From contig JBBCBC010000007.1 of assembly GCA_037126765.1 (NCBI GenBank), positions 28,777,667 to 28,841,666 of the forward strand: a DNA stretch of 64,000 nucleotides, written 5' to 3'. Source of the stretch: Stenogyne calaminthoides (Eukaryota > Streptophyta > Magnoliopsida > Lamiales > Lamiaceae). Under the pieces are notes generated by a model that saw only the letters and a list, made by a program, of their open reading frames with translations, was not told the origin of the DNA and did not search any database. Positions 20,736-34,000 of this stretch are shown one piece after another (position 1 is the stretch's first letter; each line of letters opens with the position of its first letter). The translations under genes and the position numbers were made by a program.

Positions 20736-23700
20736 TCTCGTTTTTCTCAACAGATAATATGTGTGGGTAGTATAGGCATTTTTTTTCATAGATAACTGTA
20801 GTAGAGTTTTGCTTGTTCTTGTTGTAATTTTGATCGCAGGGATGAGCAATGTTCGATGAAGGATCTGGAAACGGCGATTGGGTTTTGGCCATTGGATGGT
20901 GAAAATAGTTTTGGCCATAACTTTTCAGTCGGGTGCCCGGTTTCCTTTTATAACCATGTTTCGGAAAAGTCTTGACGTCCTCTACATGTCTCATAGCTTC
21001 GCCGTCCCTCTAAAACTGACCCACCGGATAGTATTATAATATTTTTCTCTATCGCAACCCTTGTGTTATTTTATAATTGTTTTTTCCAACAGATAATATG
21101 TGTGGGTAGTATAGGCATTTTTTTCATAGATAACTGTAGTAGAGTTTTGTTTGTTCTTGTTGTAATTTTGATCGCAAGGATGAGCAATGTCCGATGGAGG
21201 ATCTGGAAACGGCGATTGGGATTTTGGCCATTGGATGGTGAAAACTGTTTTGGCCATAACTTTTCACTCGGGTGTCCATTTTCCTTTTATAACCATTTTT
21301 CGGAAACGTCTTGAAGTCCTCTAAATGTCTCATAGCTTCGTCGTCCCTCTAAATATGACCCACCGGATAGTATTATAATATTTTTCTCTCGTTTTTCCCA
21401 ACAAATAAAATGTGTGGGTAGTATAGGCATTTTTTTTCATAGATAACTGTAGTAGAATTTTGCTTGTTCTTGTTGTGATTTTAATCGCAAGGATGAGCAA
21501 TGACGGATGGAGGATCTGGAAACGGCGATTGGGGATTTGGCCATTGGATGGTGAAAACTGTTTTGGCCATAACTTTTGACTCAGGTGTCCGTTTTCCTTT
21601 TATAACCATGTTTCGGAAACGTCTTGAAGTCCTCTATATGTCGCGTAGGTTTGCCTTACCTCTAAAACTGACCCACCGGATAATATTATAATATTTTTCT
21701 CTATCGCAACCCTTGTGTGATTTTGTAATCGTTTTTCCCAACAGATAATATGTGTGGGTAGTATAGGCATTTTTTTCATAGATAACTGTAGTAGGTTTTT
21801 GCTTGTACTTGTTGTAATTTTGGTCGCAAGGATGAGAGATGTCGGATGGAGGATCTGGAAACGGCGATTGGGGTTTTGGCCATTGGATGGGGAAAACTAT
21901 TTTGGCCATAACTTTTGACTCAGGTGTCTGTTTTCCTTTTATAACCATGTTTCGAAAAAGTCCTGAAGTCCTCTACATGTCTTATAGCTTCGCCGTCCCT
22001 CTAAAACTTACCCACCGGATAGTATTATAATATTTTTCTTTATTGCAACCCTTGTGTGATTTTGTAATCGTTTTTCCCAACAGATAATATGTGTGGGTAG
22101 TATAGGCATTTTTTTTCATAGATAACTGTAGTTGAGTTTTTCTTATTCTTGTTATAATTTTGATCGCAAGGATGAGCAATGTCCGATGGAGGATCTGGAA
22201 ACGGCGATTGGGGTTTTGGCCATTGGATGGTGAAAACTCTTTTGGCCATAACTTTTCACTCGAGTGTCCGTTTTCCTTTTATAACCATGTTTCGGAAAAG
22301 TCTTGAAGTCCTCTACATGTCTCATAGCTTCGTCGTCCCTCTAAATATGACCAACAGGATAGTATTATAATATTTTTCTCTCGTTTTTCTCAACAGATAA
22401 TATGTGTGGGTAGTATAGGCATTTTTTTTCATAGACAACTGTAGTAGAGTTTTGCTTGTTCTTGTTGTAATTTTGATCGCAGGGATGAGCAATATTCGAT
22501 GGAGGATTTGGAAACGGCGATTGGGTTTTGGCCATTGGATGGTGAAAATAGTTTTGGCCATAACTTTTCAGTCGGGTGCCCGGTTTCCTTTTATAACCAT
22601 GTTTCGAAAAAGTCTTGACGTCCTCTACATGTCTCATAGCTTCGCCGTCCCTCTAAAACTGACCCACCGGATAGTATTATAATATTTTTCTCTATCGCAA
22701 CCCTTGTGTTATTTTATAATCGTTTTTTCCAACAGATAATATGTGTGGGTAGTATATTCATTTTTTTTCATAGATAACTGTAGTAGAGTTTTCCTTGTTC
22801 TTGTTGTAATTTTGATCGCAGGGATGAGCAATGTTCGATGGAGGATCTAGAAACGGCGATTGGGTTTTGGCCATTGGTTGGTGAAAACCTGTTTTGCCCA
22901 TAACTTTTCTCTCGGGTGTCAGTTTTCCTTTTATAACCATTTTTCGGAAACGTCTTGAAGTCCACTACATGTCTCATAGCTTCGTCGGCCCTCTAAATAT
23001 GACCCACCGGATAGTATTATAATATTTTTCTCTCGTTTTTCCCAACAGATAATATGTGTGGGTAGTATAGGCATTTTTTTTCATAGATAACTGTAGTAGA
23101 ATTTTGCTTGTTCTTGTTGTGATTTTAATCGCAAGGATGAGCAATGACGGATGGAGGATCTGGAAACGGCGATTGGGGATTTGGCCATTGGAAGGTGAAA
23201 ACTGTTTTGGCCATAACTTTTTACTCGGGTGTCCGTTTTCCTTTTATAACCATGTTTCGGAAACGTCTTGAAGTCCTCTACATGTCGCGTAGGTTTGCCT
23301 TCCCTCTAAAACTGACCTACCGGATAATATTATAATATTTTTCTCTATCGCAACCCTTGTGTGATTTTGTAATCGTTTTTCCCAACAGATAATATGTGTG
23401 GGTAGTAAGGCATTTTTTTCATAGATAACTGTAGTAGGGTTTTTCTTGTACTTGTTGTAATTTTGGTCGCAAGGATGAGCGATGTCGGATGGAGGATCTG
23501 GAAACGGCGATTGGGGTTTTGGCCATTGGATGGGGAAAACTATTTCGGCCATAACTTTTGACTCGGGTGTCCGTTTTCCTTTTATAACCATGTTTCAAAA
23601 AAGTCCTGAAGTCCTCTACATGTCTCAAAGCTTCGCCGACCCTCTAAAACTGACCCACCGGATAGTATTATAATATTTTTCTTTATTGCAACCCTTGTGT

Positions 23701-26700
23701 GATTTTGTAATCGTTTTTCCCAACAGATAATATGTGTGGGTAGTATAGGCATTTTTTTTCATAGGTAACTGTAGTAGTGTTTTTCTTATTCTTGTTGTAA
23801 TTTTGATCGCAAGGATGAGCAATGTCCGATGGAGGATCTGGAAAGGGCGATTGGGATTTTGGCCATTGGATGGTGAAAACTGTTTTGGCCATAACTTTTC
23901 ACTCGGGTGTCCGTTTTCCTTTTATAACCATTTTTCGGAAACGTCTTGAAGTACTCTACATGTCTCATAGCTTCGTCGTCCCTCTAAATATGACCCACCG
24001 GATAGTATTATAATATTTTTCTCTCGTTTTTCCCAACAGATAATATGTGTGGGTAGTATAGGCATTTTTTTAATAGATAACTGTAGTAGAATTTTGCTTG
24101 TTCTTGTTGTGATTTTGATCGCAAGGATGAGCAATGACGGATGGAGGATCTAGAAACGGCGATTGGGGATTTGGCCATTGGATGGTGAAAACTGTTTTGG
24201 CCATAACTTTTGACTCGGGTGTCCGTTTTCCTTCTATAACCATGTTTCGGAAACGTCTTGAAATCCTCTACATGTGTCGTGGGTTTACGTTCCCTCTAAA
24301 ACTGACCCACCGGATAATATTATAATATTTTTCTCTATCGCAACCCTTGTGTGATTTTGTAATCGTTTTTCCCAACAAATAATATGTGTGGGTAGTATAG
24401 GCATTTTTTTCATAGATAACTGTAGTAGGGTTTTGCTTGTTCTTGTTGTAATTTTGGTCGCAAGGATGAGCGATGTCGGATGGAGGATCTGGAAACGGCG
24501 ATTGGGGTTTTGGCCATTGGATGGGGAAAACTATTTCGGCCATAACTTTTGACTCGGGTGTCCGTTTTCCTTTTACAACCATGTTTCAAAAAAGTCCTGA
24601 AGTCCTCTACATGTCTCATAGCTTCGCCGTCCCTCTAAAACTGACCCACCGGATAATATTATAATATTTTTCTCTATCTCAACCCTTGTGTGATTTTATA
24701 ATCGTTTTTCCCAACAGATAATATGTGTGGGTAGTATAGGTATTTTTTTTTCATAGATAACTGTAGTAGAATTTTGCTTGTTCTTGTTGTGATTTTGATC
24801 GCAAGGATGACCAATGACGGATGGAGGATCTGGAAACGGCGATTGGGGATTTGGCCATTGGATGGTTAAAACTGTTTTGACCATAACTTTTGACTCGGGT
24901 GTCCGTTTTCCTTTTATAACCATGTTTCGAAAACGACTTGAAGTCCACTACATGTCTCGTTGGTTTGCCTTCCCTTTAAAACTGACCCACCAAATAATAT
25001 TATAATATTTTTCTCTATCGCAAGCCTTGTGTGATTTTGTAATCGTTTTTCCCAACAGATAATATGTGTGGGTAGTATAGGCATTTTTTTCATAGATAAC
25101 TGTAGTAGGGTTTTGCTTGTACTTGTTGTAATTTTGGACGCAAGGATGAGCGATGTCGGATGGAGGATCTGGAAACGGCGATTGTGGTTTTTGCCATTGG
25201 ATGGGGGGTCCGTTTTCCTTTTATAACCATGTTTTGAAAAAGTCCTGAAGTCCTCTACATGTCTCATAGCTTCTCCGTCCCTCTAAAACTGACACACCGG
25301 ATAGTATTATAATATTTTTCTTTATTGCAACCCTTGTGTGATTTTGTAATCATTTTTCAAAACAGATAATATGTGTGGGTAGTATAGGCATTTTTTTTCT
25401 TAGATAACTGTAGTAGAGTTTTTCTTATTCTTGTTGTAATTTTGATCGCAAGGATGAGCAATGTCCGATGGAGGATCTGGAAACGGCGATTGGGGTTTTG
25501 GCCATGGGATGGTGAAAACTGTTTTGGCCATAACTTTTCACTCGGGTGTCCGTTTTCCTTTTATAACCATGTTTCGAAAAAGTCTTGAAGTCCTCTACAT
25601 GTCTCATAGCTTTGACTTCCCTTTAAAACTAACCCACCGGATAGTATTATAATATTTTTCTCTATCGCAACCCTTGTGTGATTTTATAATCGTTTTTCCC
25701 AACAGATAATATGTGTGGGTAGTATAGGCATTTTTTTCATAGATAACTGTAGTAGAGTTTTGTTTGTTCTTGTTGTAATTTTGATCGCAAGGATGAGCAA
25801 TGTCCGATGGAGGATCTGGAAACGGCGATTGGGATTTTGGCCATTGGATGGTGAAAACTGTTTTGGCCATAACTTTTCACTCGGCTGTCCGTTTTCCTTT
25901 TATAACCATTTTTCGGAAACGTCTTGAAGTCCTCTACATGTCTCATAGCTTCGTCGTCCCTCTAAATATGACCCACCGGATAGTATTATAATATTTTTCT
26001 CTCGTTTTTCCCAACAGATAATATGTGTGGGTAGTATAGGCATTTTTTTTTCATAGATAACTGTAGTAGAATTTTGCTTGTTCTTGTTGTGATTTTAATC
26101 GCAAGGATGAGCAATGACAGATGGAGGATCTGGAAACGACGATTGGGGATTTGGCAATTGGATGGTAAAAATTGTTTTGGCCATAACTTTTGACTCGGGT
26201 GTCCGTTTTCCTTTTATAACCATATTTCGGAAACGTCTTGAAGTCCTCTACATGTCGCGTATGTTTGCCTTCCCTCTAAAACTGACCCACCGGATAATAT
26301 TATAATATTTTTCTCTATCGCAACCCTTGTGTGATTTTGTAATCGTTTTTCCCAACAAATAATATGTGTGGGTAGTATAGGCATTTTTTTCTTAGATAAC
26401 TATAGTAGGGCTTTGCTTATAATTGTTGTAATTTTGGTCGCAAGGATGAGCGATGTCGGATGGAGGATCTGGAAACGGCGATTGGGGTTTTGGCCATTGG
26501 ATGGGGAAAACTATTTCGGCCATAACTTTTGACTCGGGTGTCCGTTTTCCTTTTATAAACATGTTTCAAAAAAGTCCTGAAGTCCTCTACATGTCTCATA
26601 GCTTCGTCGTCCCTCTAAAACTGACCCACCGGATAGTATTATAATATTTTTCTTTATTGCAACCCTTGTGTGATTTTGTAATCGTGTTTCCCAACAGATA

Positions 26701-29700
26701 ATAAGTGTGGGTAGTATAGGCATTTTTTTTCAAAGATAACTGTAGTAGAGTTTTTCTTATTCTTGTTGTAATTTTGATCGCAAGGATGAGCAATGTCCGA
26801 TTGATGATCTGGAAACGGCGATTGGGGTTTTGACCATTGGATGGTGAAAACTGTTTTGGCCATTACTTTTCACTCGGGTTCCGTTTTACTTTTATAACCA
26901 TGTTTCGGAAAAGTCTTGAAGTCCTCTACTTGTCTCATAGCTTCGCCGTCCCTCTAAAACTGATCCACCGGATAATATTATAATATTTTTCTCTATCGCA
27001 ACCGTTGTGTGATTTTATAATCGTTATTCCCAACAGATAATATGTGTGGGTAGTATAGGCATTTTTTTTTCATATATAACTGTAGTAGAATTTTGCTTGT
27101 TCTTGTTGCGATTTTGGTCGCAAGGATGAGCGATGTCGGATGGAGGATCTGGAAACGGCGATTGGGGTTTTGGCCATTGGATGGTGAAAACTGTTTTGGC
27201 CATAACTTTTGACTCGGGTGTCTGTTTTCCATTTATAACCATGTTTCAAAAAATTCCTGAAGTCCTCTACATGTCTCATAGCTTCGCCGTCCCTCTAAAA
27301 CTAACCCACCGGATAGTTTTATAATATTTTTCTTTATTGCAACCCTTGTGTGATTTTGTAATCGTTTTTCCCAACAGATAATATGTGTGGGTAGTATAGG
27401 CATTTTTTTCATAGATAACTGTAGTAGAGTTTTTCTTATTCTTGTTGTAATTTTGATCGCAAGGATGAGCAATGTCCGATGGAGGATCTGGAAACGGCGA
27501 TTGGGATTTTGGCCATTGGATGGTGAAAACTGTTTTGGCCATAACTTTTCACTCGGGTGTTCGTTTTCCTTTTATAACCATTTTTCGGAAACGTCTTGAA
27601 CTCCTCTACATGTCTCATAGCTTCGTCGTCCCTCTAAATATGACCCACCGGATAGTATTATAATATACCCTTGTGTTTTTTAATCGTTTTTCCCAACAGA
27701 TAATATGTGTGGGTAGTATAGGCAGTTTTTTTCATAGATAACTGTAGTAGAATTTTTCTTGTTCTTGTTGTGATTTTGATCGCAAGGATGAGCAATGACG
27801 GATGGAGGATCTAGAAACGGCGATTGGGGTTTTGGCCATTGGATGGTGAAAACTGTTTTGGCCATAACTTTTGACTCGGGTGTCCGTTTTCCTTCTATAA
27901 CCATGTTTCGGAAACGTCTTGAAATCCTCTACATGTATCGTAGCTTTGCCTTCCCTCTAAAAGTGACCCACCGGATAATATTATAATATTTTTCTCTATC
28001 GCAACCCTTGTGTGATTTTGTAATCGTTTTTCCCAACAAATAATATGTGTGGGTAGTATAGGCATTTTTTTTCATAGATAACTGTAGTAGGGTTTTGCTT
28101 GTTCTTGTTGTAATTTTGATCGCAAGGATGAGCGATGTCGGATGGAGGATCTGGAAACGGCGATTGGGGTTTTGGCCATTGGATGGGGAAAACTATTTCG
28201 GCCATAACTTTTGACTCAGGTGTCCGTTTTCCTTATATAACCATGTTTCAAAAAAGTCCTGAAGTCCTCTACATTTCTCATAGCTTCGCCGTCCCTCTAA
28301 AACTGACCCACCTGATAGTATTATAATATTTTTCTTTATTGCAACCCTTGTGTGATTTTGTAATCGTTTTTCCCAACAGATAATATGTGTGGGTAGTATA
28401 GGCATTTTTTTCATAGATAACTGTAGTAGAGTTTTTCTTATTCTTGTTGTAATTTTGATCGCAAGGATGAGCAATGTCCGATGGAGGATCTGGAAACGGC
28501 GATTGGGATTTTGGCCATTGGATGGTGAAAACTGTTTTGGCCATAACTTTTCACTCGGGTGTCCGTTTTCCTTTTATAACCATTTTTCGGAAACGTCTTG
28601 AAGTCCTCTAAATGTCTCATAATCCTTCGCCGTCCTTCACCCACCCGGATAGTATTAAATATTTTTCAATCGGATAGTATTATAATAATTTTCTCTCGTT
28701 TTTCCCAACAGATAATATGTGTGGGTAGTATAGGTATTTTTTTTTCATAGATAACTGTAGTAGAATTTTGCTTGTTCTTGTTTTGATTTTAATCGCAAGG
28801 ATGAACAATGACGGATGGAGGATCTGGAAACGGCGATTGGGGTTTTGGCCATTGGATGGTGAAAACTGTTTTGGCCATAACTTTTGACTCGGGTGTCTGT
28901 TTTCCTTTTATAACCATGTTTCGGAAACGTCTTGAAGTCATCTACATGTCGCTTAGGTTTTCCTTCCCTCTAAAACTGACCCACCGGATAATATTATAAT
29001 ATTTTTCTCTATCGCAACCCTTGTGTGATTTTGTAATCGTTTTTCCCAACAGATAATATATGTGGGTAGTATAGGCATTTTTTTCATAGATAACTGTAGT
29101 AGGGTTTTGCTTGTACTTGTTGTAATTTTGGTAGCAAGGATGAGCGATGTCGGATGGAGGATCTGGAAACGGCGATTGTGGTTTTGGCCATTGGATGGGG
29201 AAAACTATTTTGGCCATAACTTTTGACTCGGGTGTCCGTTTTCCTTTTATAACCATGTTTTGAAAAAGTCCTGAAGTCCTCTACATGTCTCATAGCTTCG
29301 TCGTCCCTCTAAAACTGACCCACCGGATAGTATTATAATATTTTTCTCTATCGCATCCCTTGTGTGATTTTATTATCGTTTTTCCCAACAGATAATATGT
29401 GTGGGTAGTATAGGCATTTTTTTTCATAGATAACTGTAGTAGAGTATTGTTTGTTCTTGTTGTAATTTTGATCGCAAGGATGAGCAATGTCCGATGGAGG
29501 ATCTGGAAACGGCGATGGGGATTTTGGCCATTGCATGGTGAAAACAGTTTTGGCCATAACTTTTCACTCGGGTGTCCGTTTTCCTTTTATATCAATTTTT
29601 CGGAAACGTCTTGAAGTCCTCTACATGTCTCATAGCTTTGTCGTCCCTCTAAATATGACCCACCGGATAGTATTATAATATTTTTATAATATTTTTTTTC

Positions 29701-31040
29701 ATTTTTTTCCCCCAGATAATATATGTGTGGGTAGTATAGGCATTTTTTTTTCATAGATAACTGTAGTAGAATTTTGCTTGTTCTTGTTGTGATTTTAATC
29801 GCAGGGATGAGCAATGACGGATGGAGGATCTGGAAACGGCGATTGGGGATTTGGCCATTGGATGGTGAGAACTGTTTTGGCCTTTACTTTTCACTCGGGT
29901 GTCCGTATTCCTTTTATAACCATCTTTCGGAAAAGTCTTGAAGTCCTCTACATGTCTCATAGCTTCGTCGTCCCTCTAAAACTGACCCACCGGATAATAT
30001 TATAATATTATTCTCTATCGCAACCCTTGTGTGATTTTATAATCGTTTTTCCCAACGGATAATATGTGTGGGTAGTATAGGCATTTTCTTTTCATAAATA
30101 ACTGTAGTAGAATTTTGCTTTTTCTTGTTGCGATTTTTGTCGCAAGGATGAGCGATATCGGATGGAGGATCTGGAAACGGCGATTGGGGTTTTGGCCATT
30201 GGATGGGGAAAACTATTTCGGCCATAACTTTTGACTCGGGTGTCCGTTTTCCTTTTATAACCATGTTTTGAAAAAGTCCTGAAGTCCTCTACATGTCTCA
30301 TAGCTTCGTCGTCCCTCTAAAACTGACCCACCGGATAGTATTATAATATTTTTCTTTATTGCAACCCTTGTGTGATTTTGTAATCGTTTTTCCCAACAGA
30401 TAATATGTGTGGGTAGTATAGGCATTTTTTTTCATAGATAACTGTAGTAGAGTTTTTCTTATTCTTGTAGTAATTTTGATCGCAAGGATGAGCAATGTCC
30501 GATGGAGGATATGGAAACGGCGATTGGGGTTTTGGCCATTGGATGGTGAAAACTGTTTTGGCCATAACTTTTCACTCGGGTGTCCGTTTTCTTTTTATAA
30601 CCATGTTTCGGAAAAGTCTTGAAGTCCTCTACATGTCTCATAGCTTCGCCGTCCCTCTAAAACTGACCCACCGGATAGTATTATAATATTTTTCTCTATC
30701 GCAACCCTTGTGTGATTTTATAATCGTTTTTCCCAACAGATAATATGTGTGGGTAGTATAGGCATTTTTTTTCATAGATAACTGTAGTAGAGTTTTGTTT
30801 GTTCTTGTTATAATTTTGATCGCAAGGATGAGCAATGTCCGATGGAGGATCTGGAAACGGCGAATGGGATTTTGGCCATTAGATGGTGAAAACTGTTTTG
30901 GCTATAACTTTTCACTCGGGTGTCCGTTTTCCTTTTATAACCATTTTTCGGAAACGTCTTGAAGTCCTCTACATGTCTCATAGCTTCGTCGTCCCTCTAA
31001 ATATGACCCACCGGATAGTATTATAATATTTTTTTCTCGT
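20736..31040 (+). repeat. Truncated satellite monomers lacking the same 27 bp (S type)
   Basis: At junctions near 20739, 21390, 22382, 23034, 24025, 26003, 28697 and 31038 the sequence goes from TATTTTTCTCT straight to CGTTTTTC, missing the 27 bp that begin ATCGCAACCC in intact monomers. Seven of the eight also carry CTAAATATGACC in place of CTAAAACTGACC; near 28640 that segment is rearranged. They are therefore copies of one founder. All lie in this 10-kb zone. These monomers are about 311-313 bp long. Confidence 0.9.
25153..25460 (+). repeat. G-type monomer with 32-bp deletion
   Basis: The monomer is 308 bp. ATGGGG runs directly into GGTCCGTTTTCC near 25205, losing the segment that normally holds TTTTGGCCATAAC and the GACTCGGG motif. 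It is the only monomer I saw with this deletion. Confidence 0.8.
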
Positions 31041-34000
31041 TTTTTCCAACAGATAATATGTGTGGTTAGTATAGGCATTTTTTTCATAGATAACTGTAGT
31101 AGGGTTTTGCTTGTTCTTGTTTTAATTTTGATCGCAAGGATGAGCGATGTCGGACGAAGTATCTGGAAACGGCGATTAGGGTTTCGACCATTGGATGGTG
31201 AAAACTGTTTTGGCCATAACTTTTCACTCGGTTGTCCGTTTTCCTTTTATAACCATGTTTCGGAAACGTCTTGAAGTCCTCTACATGTCTCATAGCTTTC
31301 CCTTCCCTCTAAAACTGACCCACTGGATAGTATTATAATATTTTTCTCTATCGCAACCCTTGTGTGATTTTGTAATCGTTTTTCCAAACAGATAATATGT
31401 GTGGGTAGTATAGGCTTTTTTTTCATAGATGACTTTAGTAGAGTTTTGCTTGTTCTTGTTGTAATTTTGATCGCAAGGATGAGCAATGTCCGATGGAGGA
31501 TCTGGAAACGACGATTGGGGTTTTGGTCATTGGATGGTGAAAACTGTTTTGGCTATAACTTTTCACTCGGGTGTCCGTTTTCCTTTTATAACCATGTTTC
31601 GGAAAAGTCTTGAAGTCCTCTACATGTCTCATTTCTTCGTCGTCCCTCTAAAACTGACCTTCCGGATAAGATTATAATATTTTTCTCTATCGCAACCTTT
31701 GTGTGATTTTGAAATCGTTTTTCCCAACAGATAATATGTGTGGGTAGTATAGGCATTATTTTTCATAGATAACTGTAGTAGAGTTTTGCTGGTTCTTTTG
31801 TAATTTTGATCGCAGGGATGAGCAATGTTCGATGGAGGATCTGTAAACGGCGATTGGGTTTTGGCCATTGGATGGTGAAAAATGTTTTGGCCATAACTTT
31901 TCACTCGGGTGTCCGTTTTCCTTTTATAACCATGTTTCGGAAACGTCTTGAAGTCCTCTACATGTCTCATAGCTTCGCCTTCACTCTAAAACTGACCATC
32001 CGGATAGTATTATAATATTTTTCTCTATCGCAACCCTTGTGTGATTTTGTAATAGTTTTTCCCAGCAGATAATATGTGTGGGTAGTATAGGCATTTTTTT
32101 CATAGATAACTGTAGTAGATTTTTATTTGTTCTTGTTGTAATTTTGATCGCAAGGATGAGCAATGTCGGATGGAGGATCTGGAAACGGAGATTGGGGTTT
32201 TGGCCATTGGATGGTGAAAATTGTTTTGGCCATAACTTTTACTCGGGTGTCCGTTTTCCTTTTATAACCATGTTTCGGAAAAGTCTTGAAGTCCTCTACA
32301 TGTCTCATATCTTCGCCGTCCCTCTAAAACTGACCCACCGGATAGTATTATAATATTTTTCTCTATCGCAACCCTTGTGTGATTTTGTAATCGTTTTTCC
32401 CAACAGATAATACGTGTGGGTAGTATAGGCATTTTTTATCATAGATAACTGTAGTAGATTTTTGCTTGTTCTTGTTGTAATTTTGATCGCAAGGATGAGC
32501 AATGTCCGATGGAGGATCTGGAAACGGCGATTGGGGTTTTGGCCATTGGATGGTGAAAACTGTTTTGGCCATAACTTTTCACTTTCGGTGTCCGTTTTCC
32601 TTTTATAACCATGTTTTGGAAAAAGTCTTGAAGTCCTCTACATGTCTCATATCTTCGCCGTCCCTCTAAAACTGACCCACCGGATAGTATTATAATATTT
32701 TTCTCTATCGCAACCCTTGTGTGATTTTGTAATCCTTTTTCCCAACAGATAATATGTGTGGGTAGTATAGGCATTTTTTTTCATAGATAACTGTAGTAGA
32801 TTTTTGCTTGTTCTTGTTGTAATTTTGATCGCAAGGATAAGCAATGTCGGATGGAGGATCTGAAAATGGCGATTGGGGTTTTGGCCATTGGATGGTGAAA
32901 AATTGTTTTGGCCATAACTTTTCACTTTCGGGTGTCCGTTTTTCCTTTTATAACCATGTTTTGAAAAAGTCTTGAAGTCCTCTACATGTCTCATATCTTC
33001 GTCGTCCCTCTAAAAATTGACCCACCGGATAGTATTATAATATTTTTTCTCTATCGCAACCCTTGTGTGATTTTTAATCGTTTTTCCCAACGGATAATAT
33101 GTGTGGGTAGTATAGGCATTTTTTCATATAGATAACTGTAGTAGATTTTTGTTTGTTCTTGTTGTAATTTTGATCGCAAGGATGAGCAATGTCCGGATGG
33201 AGGATCCGGAAAGCGGCGATTGGGGTTTTGGCCATTGGATGGTGAAAACTGTTTTGGCCATAACTTTTCACTTTCGGTGTCCGTTTTCCTTTTTTATAAC
33301 CATGTTTGGAAAAGTCTTGAAGTCCTCTACATGTCTCATATCTTTGTCGTCCCTCTAAAAATGACCCACCGGATAGTATTATAATATTTTTTCTATCGCA
33401 ACCCTTGTGTGATTTTGTGTCGTTTTTCCCAACAGATAATATGTGTGGGTAGTATAGGCATTTTTTTTTTCATAGATAAGCTGTAGTAGATTTTTATTTG
33501 TTCTTGTTGTAATTTTGATCGCAAGGATGAGCAATGTCGGATGGAGGATCTGGAAAGCGGCGATTGGGGTTTTGGCCATTGGATGGTGAAAAATGTTTTT
33601 GGCCATAACTTTTCACTTTCGGGTGTCCGTTTTCCTTTTATAACCATGTTTGGAAAAAGTCTTGAAGTCCTCTACATGTCTCATATTCTTCGTCGTCCCT
33701 CTAAAAACCCGACCCACCGGATAGTATTATAATATTTTTCTCTATCGCAACCCTTGTGTGATTTTTAATCGTTTTTTTCCCAACAGATAATATGTGTGGG
33801 TAGTATAGGCATTTTTTTTCATAGATAAGCGTAGTAGATTTTTTGCTTGTTCTTTTTGTAATTTTGATCGCAAGGATGAGCAATGTTCGATGGAGGATCT
33901 GGAAAGCGGCGATTGGGGTTTTGGCCATTGGATGGTGAAAAAATGTTTTTGGCCATAACTTTTCACTCGGGTGTCCGTTTTCCTTTTATAACCATGTTTC

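Larger units (their letters stand above)
19518..31147 (+). repeat. Irregular higher-order zone: D, G and S monomer types
   Basis: Three types recur in order. D: AATGACGGATGG with GATTTGGCC. G: GATGTCGGATGG with GATGGGGAAAACTAT, TTTTGGTCGC and AAAAGTCCTGAAG. S: CTAAATATGACCC, usually with a 27-bp deletion. D monomers start near 19518, 21500, 23144, 24134, 24814, 26114, 27795, 28808 and 29814. The D-G-S trimer of about 990-1013 bp is seen at 23144-24134, 27795-28808 and 28808-29814. A five-monomer unit of about 1643 bp repeats (20536 to 22179; 21500 to 23144). Other monomers are interposed, so the unit is not fixed. Confidence 0.85.

Noticed and set aside
31755..32015. RNA polymerase III B-box in monomers with TGTTCGATGG
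   Set aside because: Only GTTCGA matches; the remaining B-box positions and a properly spaced A-box are not evident.
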